This document shows, piece by piece, positions 1 to 7,312 of a stretch of 24,453 nt of DNA. The DNA comes from FEN-1219 sp037445815 (GTDB lineage Bacteria > Pseudomonadota > Gammaproteobacteria > Steroidobacterales > Rariloculaceae), in assembly GCA_037445815.1 (NCBI GenBank), contig JBBIJV010000024.1, positions 1 through 24,453 on the forward strand. Direction: 5' to 3'. How positions within the stretch are numbered: position 1 is the first letter of the stretch; every line of letters starts with the position of its first letter. Below the pieces are notes generated by a model, which saw only the letters and a program-made list of their open reading frames with translations, was not told the DNA's origin and made no database searches. The position numbers and the translations under genes are program-made.

Positions 1-468
1 GCGGGTGCGGGAGCCGGTCCCGGCGGAACGGCTGCTCCGGCTGCTGGCGCTGGTGCCGGCGTGGCCGGAGGTGCCGCTGGTGCCGCGGCGGCTCCCGGTC
101 CGGGTCCCGGTGGATTTGGCGGCGGACCTCCTGCTCAGCCGCCCGTCGTTCTCAGCCGCAATGGCAAGGAGTACACCGTTACGAGCTCCAACATTCGAGC
201 CGGTACAGAGATCAAGGTGACCACCGAACGGCCGTCCTTGAACCTCAACGTGGCGGAGCTGGACGCCGGGTCGTGGGTGATCTTCGAGGTGGCCGGGTTC
301 GCCACCGCAGCTTCGGGCACGGAGCAACCCAGCCTGCATGCGCTGCGTAGGGCCGGCGAGACGTCGTACTTCAAGGACAAGGACGCACTCTGGGTCAAGG
401 TAGTCTCCAACGGCGACCCCGGCACCGGTGCGCCGAATACCGGAACGATCGTCCAGGTCAGCCGGTAG
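1..468 (+). CDS. 3' end of Gly/Ala/Pro-rich protein of unknown function
   Basis: The frame is open from the left edge of the window to the TAG at 466-468, so the start lies outside and the gene is partial. The first 45 or so visible residues are almost entirely Gly, Ala and Pro and look like a flexible linker. A compact domain of about 105 residues follows, rich in beta-type sequence and free of Cys. Near its start it reads NGKEYTVTSSNIRAGTEIKV, and it ends TIVQVSR. I do not recognise the family. The linker-plus-beta-domain layout would suit an exported or envelope protein, but the N-terminus that would prove this is missing. A methionine codon near 61 in this frame is really GTG inside the low-complexity stretch and is not a credible start. 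A hairpin terminator follows at 491-525. Confidence 0.75.
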   Translation, partial: AGAGAGPGGTAAPAAGAGAGVAGGAAGAAAAPGPGPGGFGGGPPAQPPVVLSRNGKEYTVTSSNIRAGTEIKVTTERPSLNLNVAELDAGSWVIFEVAGFATAASGTEQPSLHALRRAGETSYFKDKDALWVKVVSNGDPGTGAPNTGTIVQVSR

Positions 469-490
469 GCGAATCCCGAAGCGTGAGCAA

Positions 491-525
491 AGGCCCCCGG
501 CTCGAGGTCGGGGGCTTCCTTTCTG
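491..525 (+). terminator. Rho-independent terminator between convergent genes
   Basis: The 7-bp stem GCCCCCG (493-499) pairs with CGGGGGC (509-515) around a 9-nt loop and is followed by TTCCTTTCT. It lies 24 bp after the stop of the partial gene and before the end of the cytochrome gene on the other strand. On the minus strand the stem is followed by CTTTGCTC, so it may work weakly in both directions. Confidence 0.65.
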
Positions 526-572
526 CAAGGACGAGGTTGGGCGTCGACGAGCCAGTGTCGTCGGCGCGCGCG

Positions 573-965
573 TTAATCTTTCAGCGTGGAGAGGTAGGCG
601 ATCACATCGGCGCGCTGCTGCGGATCGGTCAGAATTCCCCCCATCGCGGTGCCGGGCACCTTGGCGCTCGGGTTGGCCAGAAATTCATCCAACGTATCGG
701 CGCTCCAAGTCACGCCGTAGTTCTTCAGGTTCTCGGTGAGCAAAAGGCTTGGCCTCGTGCCGGCCTTGCGCCCCACGACGCCGACGAGATTCGGTCCCAC
801 CTTCGAATTGTCGTCCGGGGTCACACCGTGACAGGCGGGGCAACCATTGGTCATGAACAACTGCTCGCCCCGGGCGGCATCGCCTTGCGGTTCGCTGGCG
901 TGAGTGGCGGCCCCGGCCAGTAGCGCGGCCAGTGCAAGCGCACGGATGGGTCGAATCGCGGACAT
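573..965 (-). CDS. Class I c-type cytochrome, periplasmic
   Basis: The 130-residue protein has a signal peptide (hydrophobic residues about 9-20, cleavage probably near Ala23) and a mature part of about 107 residues, the usual size for a soluble cytochrome c. The heme motif CPACH is at residues 42-46, with His46 as the fifth ligand. Met108 in PGTAMGG is the likely sixth ligand. The segment KVGPNLVGVVGRKAGTRP resembles mitochondrial-type cytochrome c/c2. It should carry single electrons in the periplasm, for example to a terminal oxidase or from a dehydrogenase; its partner cannot be told from the sequence. The ATG at 965 is preceded by AGGGAGA 11 nt upstream. It is transcribed alone, divergently from the acetyltransferase gene. 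No heme-maturation genes are nearby. Confidence 0.93.
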   Translation of the reverse strand: MSAIRPIRALALAALLAGAATHASEPQGDAARGEQLFMTNGCPACHGVTPDDNSKVGPNLVGVVGRKAGTRPSLLLTENLKNYGVTWSADTLDEFLANPSAKVPGTAMGGILTDPQQRADVIAYLSTLKD

Positions 966-1133
966 GGACGAGCGGCTCTCCCTAGAAGGGGGCCTGGAAC
1001 GCCCCAGGCCCGAAAGCTGATTTTAGCAAGGCCGTCCCCGCTCCTGCCGGCCTCGTCGCCCGCGCGGGGCCGCGCGCCGGCGTCCGTTTCGCTACGATGC
1101 GTTGGCGACTCGGCGTCCGCTTCGGAGGCGGCG

Positions 1134-1667
1134 ATGACACGCAAAGCGTTTCGCGAAGCACCCACGATCGAGACCGAGCGCCTCGTGTTGCGAGGCTACC
1201 GGATCGAGGATTTCCCCCACGCAGCGGAGGCGTGGAGGGATCCCGAGGTCGTTCGGTACATCGGCCACCCGTCTGCGGAAGAAGAGAGCTGGGCGCGCTT
1301 TTTGCGCAACATCGCGCTCTGGCCGATGCTGGGCTACGGCTATTGGGCCGCGACGGAGAAAGCCACGGGGCGGTTCTTGGGCGATGTTGGCTTCGCCGAC
1401 TTCAAACGCGGGATCGAGCCGCCTGTCAAAGGTGTGCCCGAGATCGGTTGGGTGCTCGCGCGCTGGTCGCACGGCCGCGGCTATGCCACGGAAGCGGCAC
1501 GCGCGGCGATTCGTTGGCTCGAGAGCGCGCTCGGGCCGCAGCGCACGGTCTGCATCATCGACGGCCGGAACCGCCCGTCGCTGCGCGTCGCCGAAAAATG
1601 CGGCTACCGCGAGCTCGCGCGCACGGAGTACAAGGGCTCGAACGTCGTGATTCTCGAGCGCGTTTGA
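1134..1667 (+). CDS. GNAT-family N-acetyltransferase (RimJ/RimL-like)
   Basis: The 177-residue protein has the full GNAT fold in order. The N-terminal substrate strand TERLVLRGYRIEDF is at about 14-27. Motif A is EIGWVLARWSHGRGYATEAA (103-122), where the R/Q-x-x-G-x-G/A acetyl-CoA pyrophosphate loop appears as HGRGYA. Motif B is NRPSLRVAEKCGY (146-158). This is the RimJ/RimL-like subgroup (Acetyltransf_3), which transfers acetyl groups from acetyl-CoA to protein N-termini or small amines; the substrate cannot be predicted. The start at 1134 is fixed by GGAGG at 1124-1128 with a 5-nt spacer. It converges on the hydrolase gene, with only 16 bp between the stop codons. Confidence 0.92.
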   Translation: MTRKAFREAPTIETERLVLRGYRIEDFPHAAEAWRDPEVVRYIGHPSAEEESWARFLRNIALWPMLGYGYWAATEKATGRFLGDVGFADFKRGIEPPVKGVPEIGWVLARWSHGRGYATEAARAAIRWLESALGPQRTVCIIDGRNRPSLRVAEKCGYRELARTEYKGSNVVILERV

Positions 1668-1683
1668 TGCCCGAGCGTTTGCG

Positions 1684-2589
1684 CTACGGCAGCTCGTCGA
1701 GCACGGCCTGAACGTTCGGGAGCACGACGAACGCCATGTTGCCGAACTCCATTTGCACGGCGGACGAAATGTCCGTGGGTGAACGACCGGCGTCGCGGAG
1801 CATGCGAATCAGCTCGAGCATGCGCCGGTTCTCGTCGATGTACGCTTGCATGTGGGCTCGGTCCGTGACGCCGCTGTGGCCCGGGATCACGGTGTCGAAA
1901 TCGAGGGCCATCACTTTGTCGAGCGTGGCCGGCCACTGCACGAGGCTGCCGCCGCCGTTGTAGTCGATCAAGCGAATCGACGGGCCCCACCCGGCGTACA
2001 GGTCGCCAGGCAGGACGAGCTTCTCTTCGGGAACGTAGATCACGAGGTCTCCGTCGGTATGGCCGCGCCCGACGTAGTAGAGCTCGAGCGTCTTGCCGGC
2101 GAAGTGGATGCTCAGGTGATCGTCGAACGTCAGCACCGGTAGGCCGGTCTGCTGCGTGGCGGACAGGCGCAGGCGCGCGTTGCCGGTTGCGACGATGTCG
2201 GCGCCGAGGCCCTCTAGCCCCGTATTGCCGCCCGTGTGGTCCGGGTGAAAGTGCGTGTTGATCAAATAACGCACGGGCTGATTCGTGACCGTGCGCAAGA
2301 GCTCCATGACCTTGTCGAGCTCGTTCGTGAGTTTGCTGTCGACGAGCAGGACCCCGCGATCGGACGTGAACACGGTGATGTTGCCGGAGCCCACACTGCG
2401 GATCAGATAGATGCCGTCGCGAAACTTGACGATCTCCGCCTCGGTGGGACCGAAACCGCCGCGCTCGAGGACGGGCGTGTTCGGGTCGCCTTGCGGCAAC
2501 TGGCGCCCGCTGCCGGGTTGAGCGCGAGCGTCCGTCACGAGCCACACGGCCAGCGTCGTCGCGGCCGCCAATACGAGAGCGGTTTTCAT
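1684..2589 (-). CDS. Secreted metallo-beta-lactamase-fold hydrolase
   Basis: The 301-residue protein begins with a signal peptide (residues 1-23, ending DARAQ). The zinc site is complete: HFHPDH at 113-118 (H113, H115, D117, H118), H177 in GRGHTDGD, D196 in PGDLY and H238 in PGHSG. This is the MBL superfamily pattern in its two-metal form. Substrates in this family range from beta-lactams and lactones to glutathione thioesters and aryl sulfates, and nothing here chooses between them. A resistance role should not be assumed: the order of motifs and the ARAQ-type leader also fit the many general periplasmic MBL hydrolases. The ATG at 2589 is preceded by GGGGAA about 5 nt upstream. It is divergent from the DUF6152 gene across 269 bp. 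Confidence 0.9.
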   Translation of the reverse strand: MKTALVLAAATTLAVWLVTDARAQPGSGRQLPQGDPNTPVLERGGFGPTEAEIVKFRDGIYLIRSVGSGNITVFTSDRGVLLVDSKLTNELDKVMELLRTVTNQPVRYLINTHFHPDHTGGNTGLEGLGADIVATGNARLRLSATQQTGLPVLTFDDHLSIHFAGKTLELYYVGRGHTDGDLVIYVPEEKLVLPGDLYAGWGPSIRLIDYNGGGSLVQWPATLDKVMALDFDTVIPGHSGVTDRAHMQAYIDENRRMLELIRMLRDAGRSPTDISSAVQMEFGNMAFVVLPNVQAVLDELP

Positions 2590-2858
2590 TTTCGTTCCCC
2601 GAGTGTCGAAACCATCCTATCACCCGGGTTTGTAACCGTTCCGCCGGGTGTTCGTCGAGGGCGAGCCCGCGGAGGCGACGTGAGCACGCGGGGGAGCGCG
2701 CCACCGGGAAGTGTCAAGTTTCCTCGGCGGGAAACCCAACCCGGGCCGCGAACAGATGCGGCAAAATGAGCGGTGATGGTACTCTCCGCACAGCATCAGT
2801 TTCGGCCGGTGCAGGCCGCGCGTCGGCTTAACGTGGTTGGGTTCTTGAGGGGCACGAC

Positions 2859-3251
2859 ATGATCAAGAGGACTTTAGGGGTAGTCTTTCTTTCTACTGGG
2901 CTTCTGGGCGCCGGTGCGGTGCTGGCGCACCACTCTCTCTCGGGCGTCTACGACATCCGTAAATCGGGTGAGCTGACGGGCACCGTCACGAAAGTCGAGT
3001 TCACGAACCCGCACGGGGCGATGCACGTTGCCGTGGACCAAGCCGACGGGAGCAAGGTCGAGTGGATTCTCACCACCGGCTCGGCGAACACGCTCGCGGG
3101 TCTCGGCTTCGGCCGCGGCGGTCCGAACACCGTGGTGGAAGGCGACGTCGTGACGATCGCCTATTACCCCGCACGCAACGGCAAGCCGCTGGGCTTCATC
3201 CGAAGCATTACGCTGCCGAACGAGAAGACGATCGAGTTCAATCCCGAATAA
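2859..3251 (+). CDS. Secreted DUF6152-type protein
   Basis: The 130-residue protein has a signal peptide (about 1-23, cleaved just before HHS). The family signature follows: AHHSLSGVYD at 23-32, LTGTVTKVEFTNPHG at 39-53, a W at 69, GSANTLAGLGF at 74-84, EGDVVTIAYYPARNGKPLGF at 94-113. This matches DUF6152, a small exported beta-rich family of unknown function. The His pair just after the leader and the NPH motif are its most constant features and might bind a metal or small ligand, which is inference. The start is set by GAGGGG (2847-2852), 6 nt before the ATG. The next gene starts 36 bp downstream, so the two are probably co-transcribed. Confidence 0.85.
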   Translation: MIKRTLGVVFLSTGLLGAGAVLAHHSLSGVYDIRKSGELTGTVTKVEFTNPHGAMHVAVDQADGSKVEWILTTGSANTLAGLGFGRGGPNTVVEGDVVTIAYYPARNGKPLGFIRSITLPNEKTIEFNPE

Positions 3252-3287
3252 ATAGCAGCGGCGTTTTTTGGAATAGGGGGAACGTTC

Positions 3288-5084
3288 ATGGCTTTCAACA
3301 GGGGCTCGATCCCAACGAGTATCGCGCTCGCAACCGCGCTCGCGGCGCTTCTGTCGGTGGTAGCGAAGGCGCAGTTCGGCGGCAATGCCCCGCCGCCGTA
3401 CACGCCCGCGGAAGACGCGAGAGACTTGAAGTCGGTGCTGTTCAACTGGCCGTGGCACATGGGCATGCTGCGCGGCATCGAAGAGCACGAGCTCGCCGTC
3501 ACGCTCGAATATCGCGGCGAGGGCACGATTCAGGTCAACGGCCAGCCCTGCACGATCAAGCCATACGAAGAGCTCCGGTACGGCGAGCTCGGCAAGTCCG
3601 GTTACCGCATCAGCAACGCGTACCAATTTTCCGGCAGCCGCACGCACATCGAATGCACGTTGCCGAACGGCCAAACCTATTCCAACATCGAGGTCGTCAG
3701 CGGCAAGTACGCCTGGGACGAAGACCGGCCCGGCGCCGGGCTCGTGCCGGGCGAAGGCACGGCTACGCCGAAGCCGGACAAGGTCGCCGAGCGCTTGATT
3801 CGCCTTTACGCGAGCCCGCAGGGCGCCGCCAAGGCCGCATTGGCGGGGGCCGGCATCCCCTTGATGAAGGTGTTCCGTAATCCCGGCGGGTTGCTCGAGG
3901 AGGGTAAGACGAAGATCGGCGAAACGTCGGTCAGCTGGGACGGCGACACTCCGGTCGTCACGTTCCCGATTCCGGGCGTCGACGGCGCGACGGCGGTGGC
4001 CAGGCTCGACGATCGCTTCATGGCGTCATCCGTCGTCGTCACGCACGGCCGCAACCGGTACGAGTTCACGTACAGCGACTATGACGACTACAACAATCCG
4101 CTGAACAAGATCGAAGCCTACATGGCCGGCAGGATGGTCGAGCGCATCAACGGCCAAGTCACGCGCGATATCAAGACGGTCGTGACGGAAACGGGCAGCG
4201 TTTACGTCGTCGTGCCCGTGCCGCCGAGCGTCGGCCCCACCGAGCCCCTGCCGATGTACGGCACGGACCAGGAGGCGCCGAAGATCACGTCCACGGCGCC
4301 GACGCCGCGTCTGTCGGACGGCAAGCCCGACCTCACCGGCAGCTGGAGGGGCGGCAACAAATTCTTCATCTGGCGTTACGGCAATCGCCGCTGCGCGCCC
4401 ACGCAGCTCGACGGCTGCAGCCCGGCCTGGAACCAGACGCTCGACTTCGAGTTCGAGGCCGCTTCGCGCTTTGGACCGAATCGGCCGATCTACAAGCCCG
4501 AGCACTGGGACGAGGTCATCTTCAAGGACATGTGGACGAACCGCGAGGATCCGATCATGACGTGCCAGCCGATGGGTATCCCGCGGCAGGGTCCGCCCGG
4601 TCGCATCTTCCACACGGAAAAGGACATCACGCTGCTCTACGGCCGCGGCGGCGACGGCGGCGGCGGTTACTCGGACTTCCGCGTCATCGCAACCGACGGC
4701 CGTCCGTTCGACGAGCGGCAGATCATCCAGACGAAGTACACGGGCCATTCCGTCGGTCACTGGGAAGGCGACACGCTCGTGATCGAGTCCGTCGGATTCA
4801 CGCCTGAGACGTGGCTTGCGCGCGGCGGCTTCTTTCACTCGGAGAACATGAAGGTCTACGAGCGCTTCACGCGGCAGGGCGATCAGATGCTCTACGAGGT
4901 AACCGTCGAGGACCCGGATGTGCTGCTCCAGCCGTGGGTGCAGACGCCGATGCTGATGACCTTCGTCGACCCCAACGCCGGTGGCGGAGGAGGAGGTTTC
5001 GGCAACGCCACGTTGATCGGTGCCGAGCGCGGCCACTGTCAGGCCTACGAGCTCGACGACATCGACAATCAGATCCGTCACTAG
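3288..5084 (+). CDS. Large secreted protein with C-terminal 'GKPDLTGSW' domain, unknown function
   Basis: The 598-residue protein has a signal peptide (about 1-28, ending VVAKAQ). The N-terminal half (about 30-335) is unrecognised and mixed alpha/beta. The C-terminal half opens with LSDGKPDLTGSWRGG near residue 345 and contains GHSVGHWEGDTLVIESVGF around 485-503 and HSENMKVYERFTRQGDQM after it, ending with a Gly6 run and a Cys-containing tail. This C-terminal domain is a recurrent exported family, often annotated only as hypothetical, frequent in Acidobacteriota and soil Proteobacteria and often beside DUF6152 proteins. That association is recalled, not computed. The W/H/E/D-rich core suggests a ligand- or metal-binding beta structure, not a known enzyme. 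GGGGG at 3276-3280 lies 7 nt before the ATG. Confidence 0.8.
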   Translation: MAFNRGSIPTSIALATALAALLSVVAKAQFGGNAPPPYTPAEDARDLKSVLFNWPWHMGMLRGIEEHELAVTLEYRGEGTIQVNGQPCTIKPYEELRYGELGKSGYRISNAYQFSGSRTHIECTLPNGQTYSNIEVVSGKYAWDEDRPGAGLVPGEGTATPKPDKVAERLIRLYASPQGAAKAALAGAGIPLMKVFRNPGGLLEEGKTKIGETSVSWDGDTPVVTFPIPGVDGATAVARLDDRFMASSVVVTHGRNRYEFTYSDYDDYNNPLNKIEAYMAGRMVERINGQVTRDIKTVVTETGSVYVVVPVPPSVGPTEPLPMYGTDQEAPKITSTAPTPRLSDGKPDLTGSWRGGNKFFIWRYGNRRCAPTQLDGCSPAWNQTLDFEFEAASRFGPNRPIYKPEHWDEVIFKDMWTNREDPIMTCQPMGIPRQGPPGRIFHTEKDITLLYGRGGDGGGGYSDFRVIATDGRPFDERQIIQTKYTGHSVGHWEGDTLVIESVGFTPETWLARGGFFHSENMKVYERFTRQGDQMLYEVTVEDPDVLLQPWVQTPMLMTFVDPNAGGGGGGFGNATLIGAERGHCQAYELDDIDNQIRH

Positions 5085-5109
5085 GATCCGCCGTTGAGCG
5101 TCGGGCGTC

Positions 5110-5137
5110 GACGAGGCGCCCGGCCCTCGTCTTGTGT
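5110..5137 (+). terminator. Possible terminator after the secreted-protein pair
   Basis: GACGAGG (5110-5116) pairs with CCTCGTC (5125-5131) across an 8-nt loop and is followed by TTGTGT. The T tract is weak, but the hairpin sits in the only gap (73 bp) between two convergent genes. Confidence 0.35.
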
Positions 5138-5157
5138 GCCGAGGTATCGATGCGACG

Positions 5158-6096
5158 CTACGGGTTGCCGCGGTACTTCTTCTCGCCCGCGAGCACCTTG
5201 ATTGGCAGCCGGTTCTCGGGCAGCGGGATCGGACACGTCGTGAACGGATTGAACGCACAGGGCGGGTTGTATGCCACGTTGAAATCGAGAATCGTCGTGC
5301 CGTCCTTGCGCAAGTCCGAGTACAGGAAGCGAGCGGCCTCGTAGGTCTCTTCGCCGCTCGACGCGTCGTTGAACACGAAAAAGAAGCGTCCCGGCTCGGT
5401 CGTGAACGGGCGCAGGCGCAGCGTCTCGCCTTTCAGCGTGAGCTCGACCACGCCTTCGGTCTCGTAGCTGTCCACGTCGCCAAAGGTATTGACGACGGGC
5501 AAACTGCGCGGCGCCTCGTCTGGAATGAAGCGGCCGAGCACTCGATAGCCGCGATCGATCGGAAACCACGTGAACCCCTGAAACGTGCGCGCGCGCTCGC
5601 CGTTCGGATCCCGAACGCGCAGCGAGATGCGCTCGCCGCTACGATGCACGACGACGCTCGCGCCGTTGGCCTCGATGACGTCGGGCTCCTCGGTGCCGTC
5701 GTCGCGCAGCACCGTCGGCGCTGCCGCCGGCTCGCCGTTGATGGTGACGGACACGCCGGGCTCGGGCTCGAACGTGACCTCGTTCGATGCGACCGTGAAG
5801 GTGCCGAGATGCTCGGGCAGCGGCGCGACCAACACCACGTCGTTGTCGGCCGCGCTGCCGGCGCGTTGCGCGCCGGCTTCGAGGAAGTGCAGGCCTTCGA
5901 TCGTGACCCAATTGCGCCGGTAGCTCTCCTCGTGCTCGGCGCGCCACGCTTCGATCTCCGCGACGACGGCGTCGTTCCATTCGAGCGGCGGCCGGCTGGG
6001 CTCGCACGCGGCAATCGCTGCGACGAGCGCGCCGGCCAGGGGCGCCGGCAGGGCCCGCGCACAAACGAAACCACGCCGCGTCCGTCGCCGTTCCAT
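5158..6096 (-). CDS. DUF1684 family lipoprotein
   Basis: The 312-residue protein has an Arg-rich N-terminus and hydrophobic segment ending in the lipobox IAAC (Cys31), so it is probably a lipoprotein. The rest matches DUF1684 along its length: WRAEHEESYRRNWVTIEGLHFL early, ARTFQGFTWFPID in the middle, a beta-rich region with SSGEETYEAARFLYSDL, and the hallmark ending LDFNVAYNPPCAFNPFTTCP followed by PENRLPIKVLAGEKKY. The two cysteines in the PPCAF...TCP segment are typical of the family. Its function is unknown. The open frame continues to 6288, overlapping the divergent GFA gene. I chose ATG 6096 because it gives a clean lipoprotein leader and leaves a 91-bp divergent promoter space; the ribosome site is poor, so the start is less sure than the family. 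Confidence 0.88.
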   Translation of the reverse strand: MERRRTRRGFVCARALPAPLAGALVAAIAACEPSRPPLEWNDAVVAEIEAWRAEHEESYRRNWVTIEGLHFLEAGAQRAGSAADNDVVLVAPLPEHLGTFTVASNEVTFEPEPGVSVTINGEPAAAPTVLRDDGTEEPDVIEANGASVVVHRSGERISLRVRDPNGERARTFQGFTWFPIDRGYRVLGRFIPDEAPRSLPVVNTFGDVDSYETEGVVELTLKGETLRLRPFTTEPGRFFFVFNDASSGEETYEAARFLYSDLRKDGTTILDFNVAYNPPCAFNPFTTCPIPLPENRLPIKVLAGEKKYRGNP

Positions 6097-6187
6097 GCCG
6101 AAAGCATAGCAACTCGCCGCGCCCGGGGCACCGCGCTTCGACGCGATTTGCTCTAGCATGGTGCGAAAACCGAGCACGGGGCACGGC

Positions 6188-6580
6188 ATGGAGCGCGTCA
6201 CAGGCGGTTGCCTCTGCGGCAACGTTCGAATCGCGGCGTCGGGGCGGCCCGATCGCGTCGGCATTTGCCACTGCCTCGACTGTCGCAAGCACCACGGGGC
6301 GCTGTTTCACGCGTCGGCGGTGTTCCCCGAGAGCGCCGTCACGATCGCCGGCGAAACAGGCGACTACGCCGGGCGATTCTTCTGCCCTCGGTGCGGCTCG
6401 TCCGTCTTCTCGCGCAGCGCCGACGAGATCGAAGTGCATCTCGGATCGCTGGACGAGATCGATCGGCTGCGGCCGACCTACGAGCTCTGGACCGTGCGGC
6501 GCGAGTCTTGGCTGCCGCCGTTCCCGCTCGAGGCGCGGTACGAGCGCAATCGCATCGCGACAGATTCCTCCGAGGAATAG
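6188..6580 (+). CDS. GFA/CENP-V-type zinc-binding protein
   Basis: The 130-residue protein has the Mss4-like fold signature of the GFA family. GGCLCGNVR is at 6-14 (Cys8, Cys10), CHCLDCRKHHG at 27-37 (Cys27, Cys29, Cys32), and FCPRCGSSVFSR at 65-76 (Cys66, Cys69). These cysteines normally hold a structural zinc and a second, labile zinc. Members were first linked to glutathione-dependent formaldehyde activation (Gfa), but most bacterial paralogues have no proven reaction, so the name should stay at family level. A Met 10 codons upstream (6158) is in frame, but the conserved region begins right after Met 6188. It is divergent from the DUF1684 gene. Confidence 0.9.
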   Translation: MERVTGGCLCGNVRIAASGRPDRVGICHCLDCRKHHGALFHASAVFPESAVTIAGETGDYAGRFFCPRCGSSVFSRSADEIEVHLGSLDEIDRLRPTYELWTVRRESWLPPFPLEARYERNRIATDSSEE

Positions 6581-6657
6581 ACCGCGATCGCCTGTTCTCG
6601 GCGCGCTTCCCGGAACGACGGCGCGTGCGCGCCACACTCGCGCTCCGTAATCAAGCC

Positions 6658-6687
6658 TTGTCCTTGCTGCGCACTGCTGCGTATCCT
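6658..6687 (+). promoter_or_regulatory. Possible sigma70 promoter before the truncated barrel gene
   Basis: TTGTCC (6658-6663) and TATCCT (6682-6687) are separated by 18 bp, each matching four of six consensus bases. They lie about 90 bp upstream of the ATG at 6779. In high-G+C DNA such matches occur by chance, so this is tentative. Confidence 0.3.
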
Positions 6688-6778
6688 GCGCGCCGAGTGC
6701 CAAGAGGCTGCAAGGGAATGCGGCTCGACCGGTTCCCTTTTGTCTCTGGCCGGCAACAACGGAAGAAGAGGGACCAAG

Positions 6779-7028
6779 ATGGCACAGGGACACGAACGGA
6801 ACTCATCGGTGCGCTTCGCTGCAATCGTGCTCGCGGCTGCGGTGTCGAGCGGCGTAAATGCGCAAAACGAAACGGCCCGCGATCGGTCGGCGGGTTACGT
6901 GACGATTCTGCCGCACTACCTCTCGGCCGACTCAAACAGGCGCGGAACGACCGAAGACGGGCGCGGCTTCGTGATCGGCGCGCGCAGCATCCGCTCGTCG
7001 GCGTCGAGCCGGAGGCCGCGAGCCATTC
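6779..7028 (+). pseudogene. Truncated 5' remnant of an exported, possibly OmpA-like barrel gene
   Basis: GAGGG (6768-6772), 6 nt before the ATG at 6779, is a strong ribosome site. The first 29 or so residues form a clean signal peptide ending GVNAQ. Next comes a segment resembling the first strand and loop of OmpA-like barrels: GYVTILPHYLSADSNRRGTT, then a DGRGFVIGAR piece. After about 6985 the reading becomes Arg/Ser-rich filler, and the frame runs antisense through the membrane-protein gene to a stop at 7123. A barrel of this kind should continue for at least 150 more residues, and no other frame supplies them in the 45 bp before the next gene. The coding potential therefore ends near 6985. 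The end given is the boundary with the next gene, not a true stop. The OmpA assignment rests on one short segment. Confidence 0.45.
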
Positions 7029-7311
7029 TTAGCGCGGCGACCGGCGCTGCGCCGCCAGGCCGCAGTAGATTCCGAACGCATAAGCTGCGGCCACGGCTGG
7101 GAGGAACGCGTGCGCCGCGCTGAGCGGCGTATTCGTGGCGAGCCAGATGACCATGACGAGCGCAAGCGCCTCCTCCGCCGACGCCGAGCACGGTGAGCGT
7201 TCGAACGAACCAGCGCGGCGAAGCGCCGGCCGGTTGCTGCGGCACCGCTTCCGGCACCGCGTCGGCCGAGCTCGGGGTCGATTCGGAAGGGCGGTAGGGG
7301 TTCGAATCCAT
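7029..7311 (-). pseudogene. Two-helix membrane protein with N-terminal NPYR motif, split by a frameshift
   Basis: Reading from ATG 7311 gives MDSNPYRPSES, a Pro/Ala/Glu-rich cytoplasmic stretch, then SPRWFVRTLTVLGVGGG. At that point (7166-7182, a GGCGGAGGAGGCGC run on the coding strand) the frame degenerates. One base later the next frame reads ALALVMVIWLATNTPLSAAH, then a second hydrophobic segment, LPAVAAAYAFGIYCGLAAQR, and stops at TAA 7029. Joined, the product is about 92 residues with two transmembrane helices, the first of which crosses the frameshift. A single extra G is the simplest cause: either a sequencing error or a real mutation. The N-terminal NPY motif recalls small membrane proteins that begin 'NPYxxP', whose function is unknown. 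Its ATG is one base after the TGA of the ATPase gene, so the two are translationally coupled. Confidence 0.6.
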
Positions 7312-7312
7312 T

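Noticed and set aside
1684..2589. Calling the MBL protein a beta-lactamase or resistance gene
   Set aside because: Only the general zinc-hydrolase motifs are visible and most members of the superfamily act on other substrates.
4026..5258. Minus-strand frame of 410 codons opposite the large secreted protein
   Set aside because: Composition typical of a high-G+C shadow; no signal, motif or ribosome site; the plus-strand gene has a signal peptide and conserved motifs.
6208..7032. Plus-strand frame of 274 codons running from the GFA gene through the barrel remnant
   Set aside because: Almost entirely Arg-rich shadow. Its last 15 residues overlap the remnant's end but do not continue a barrel.
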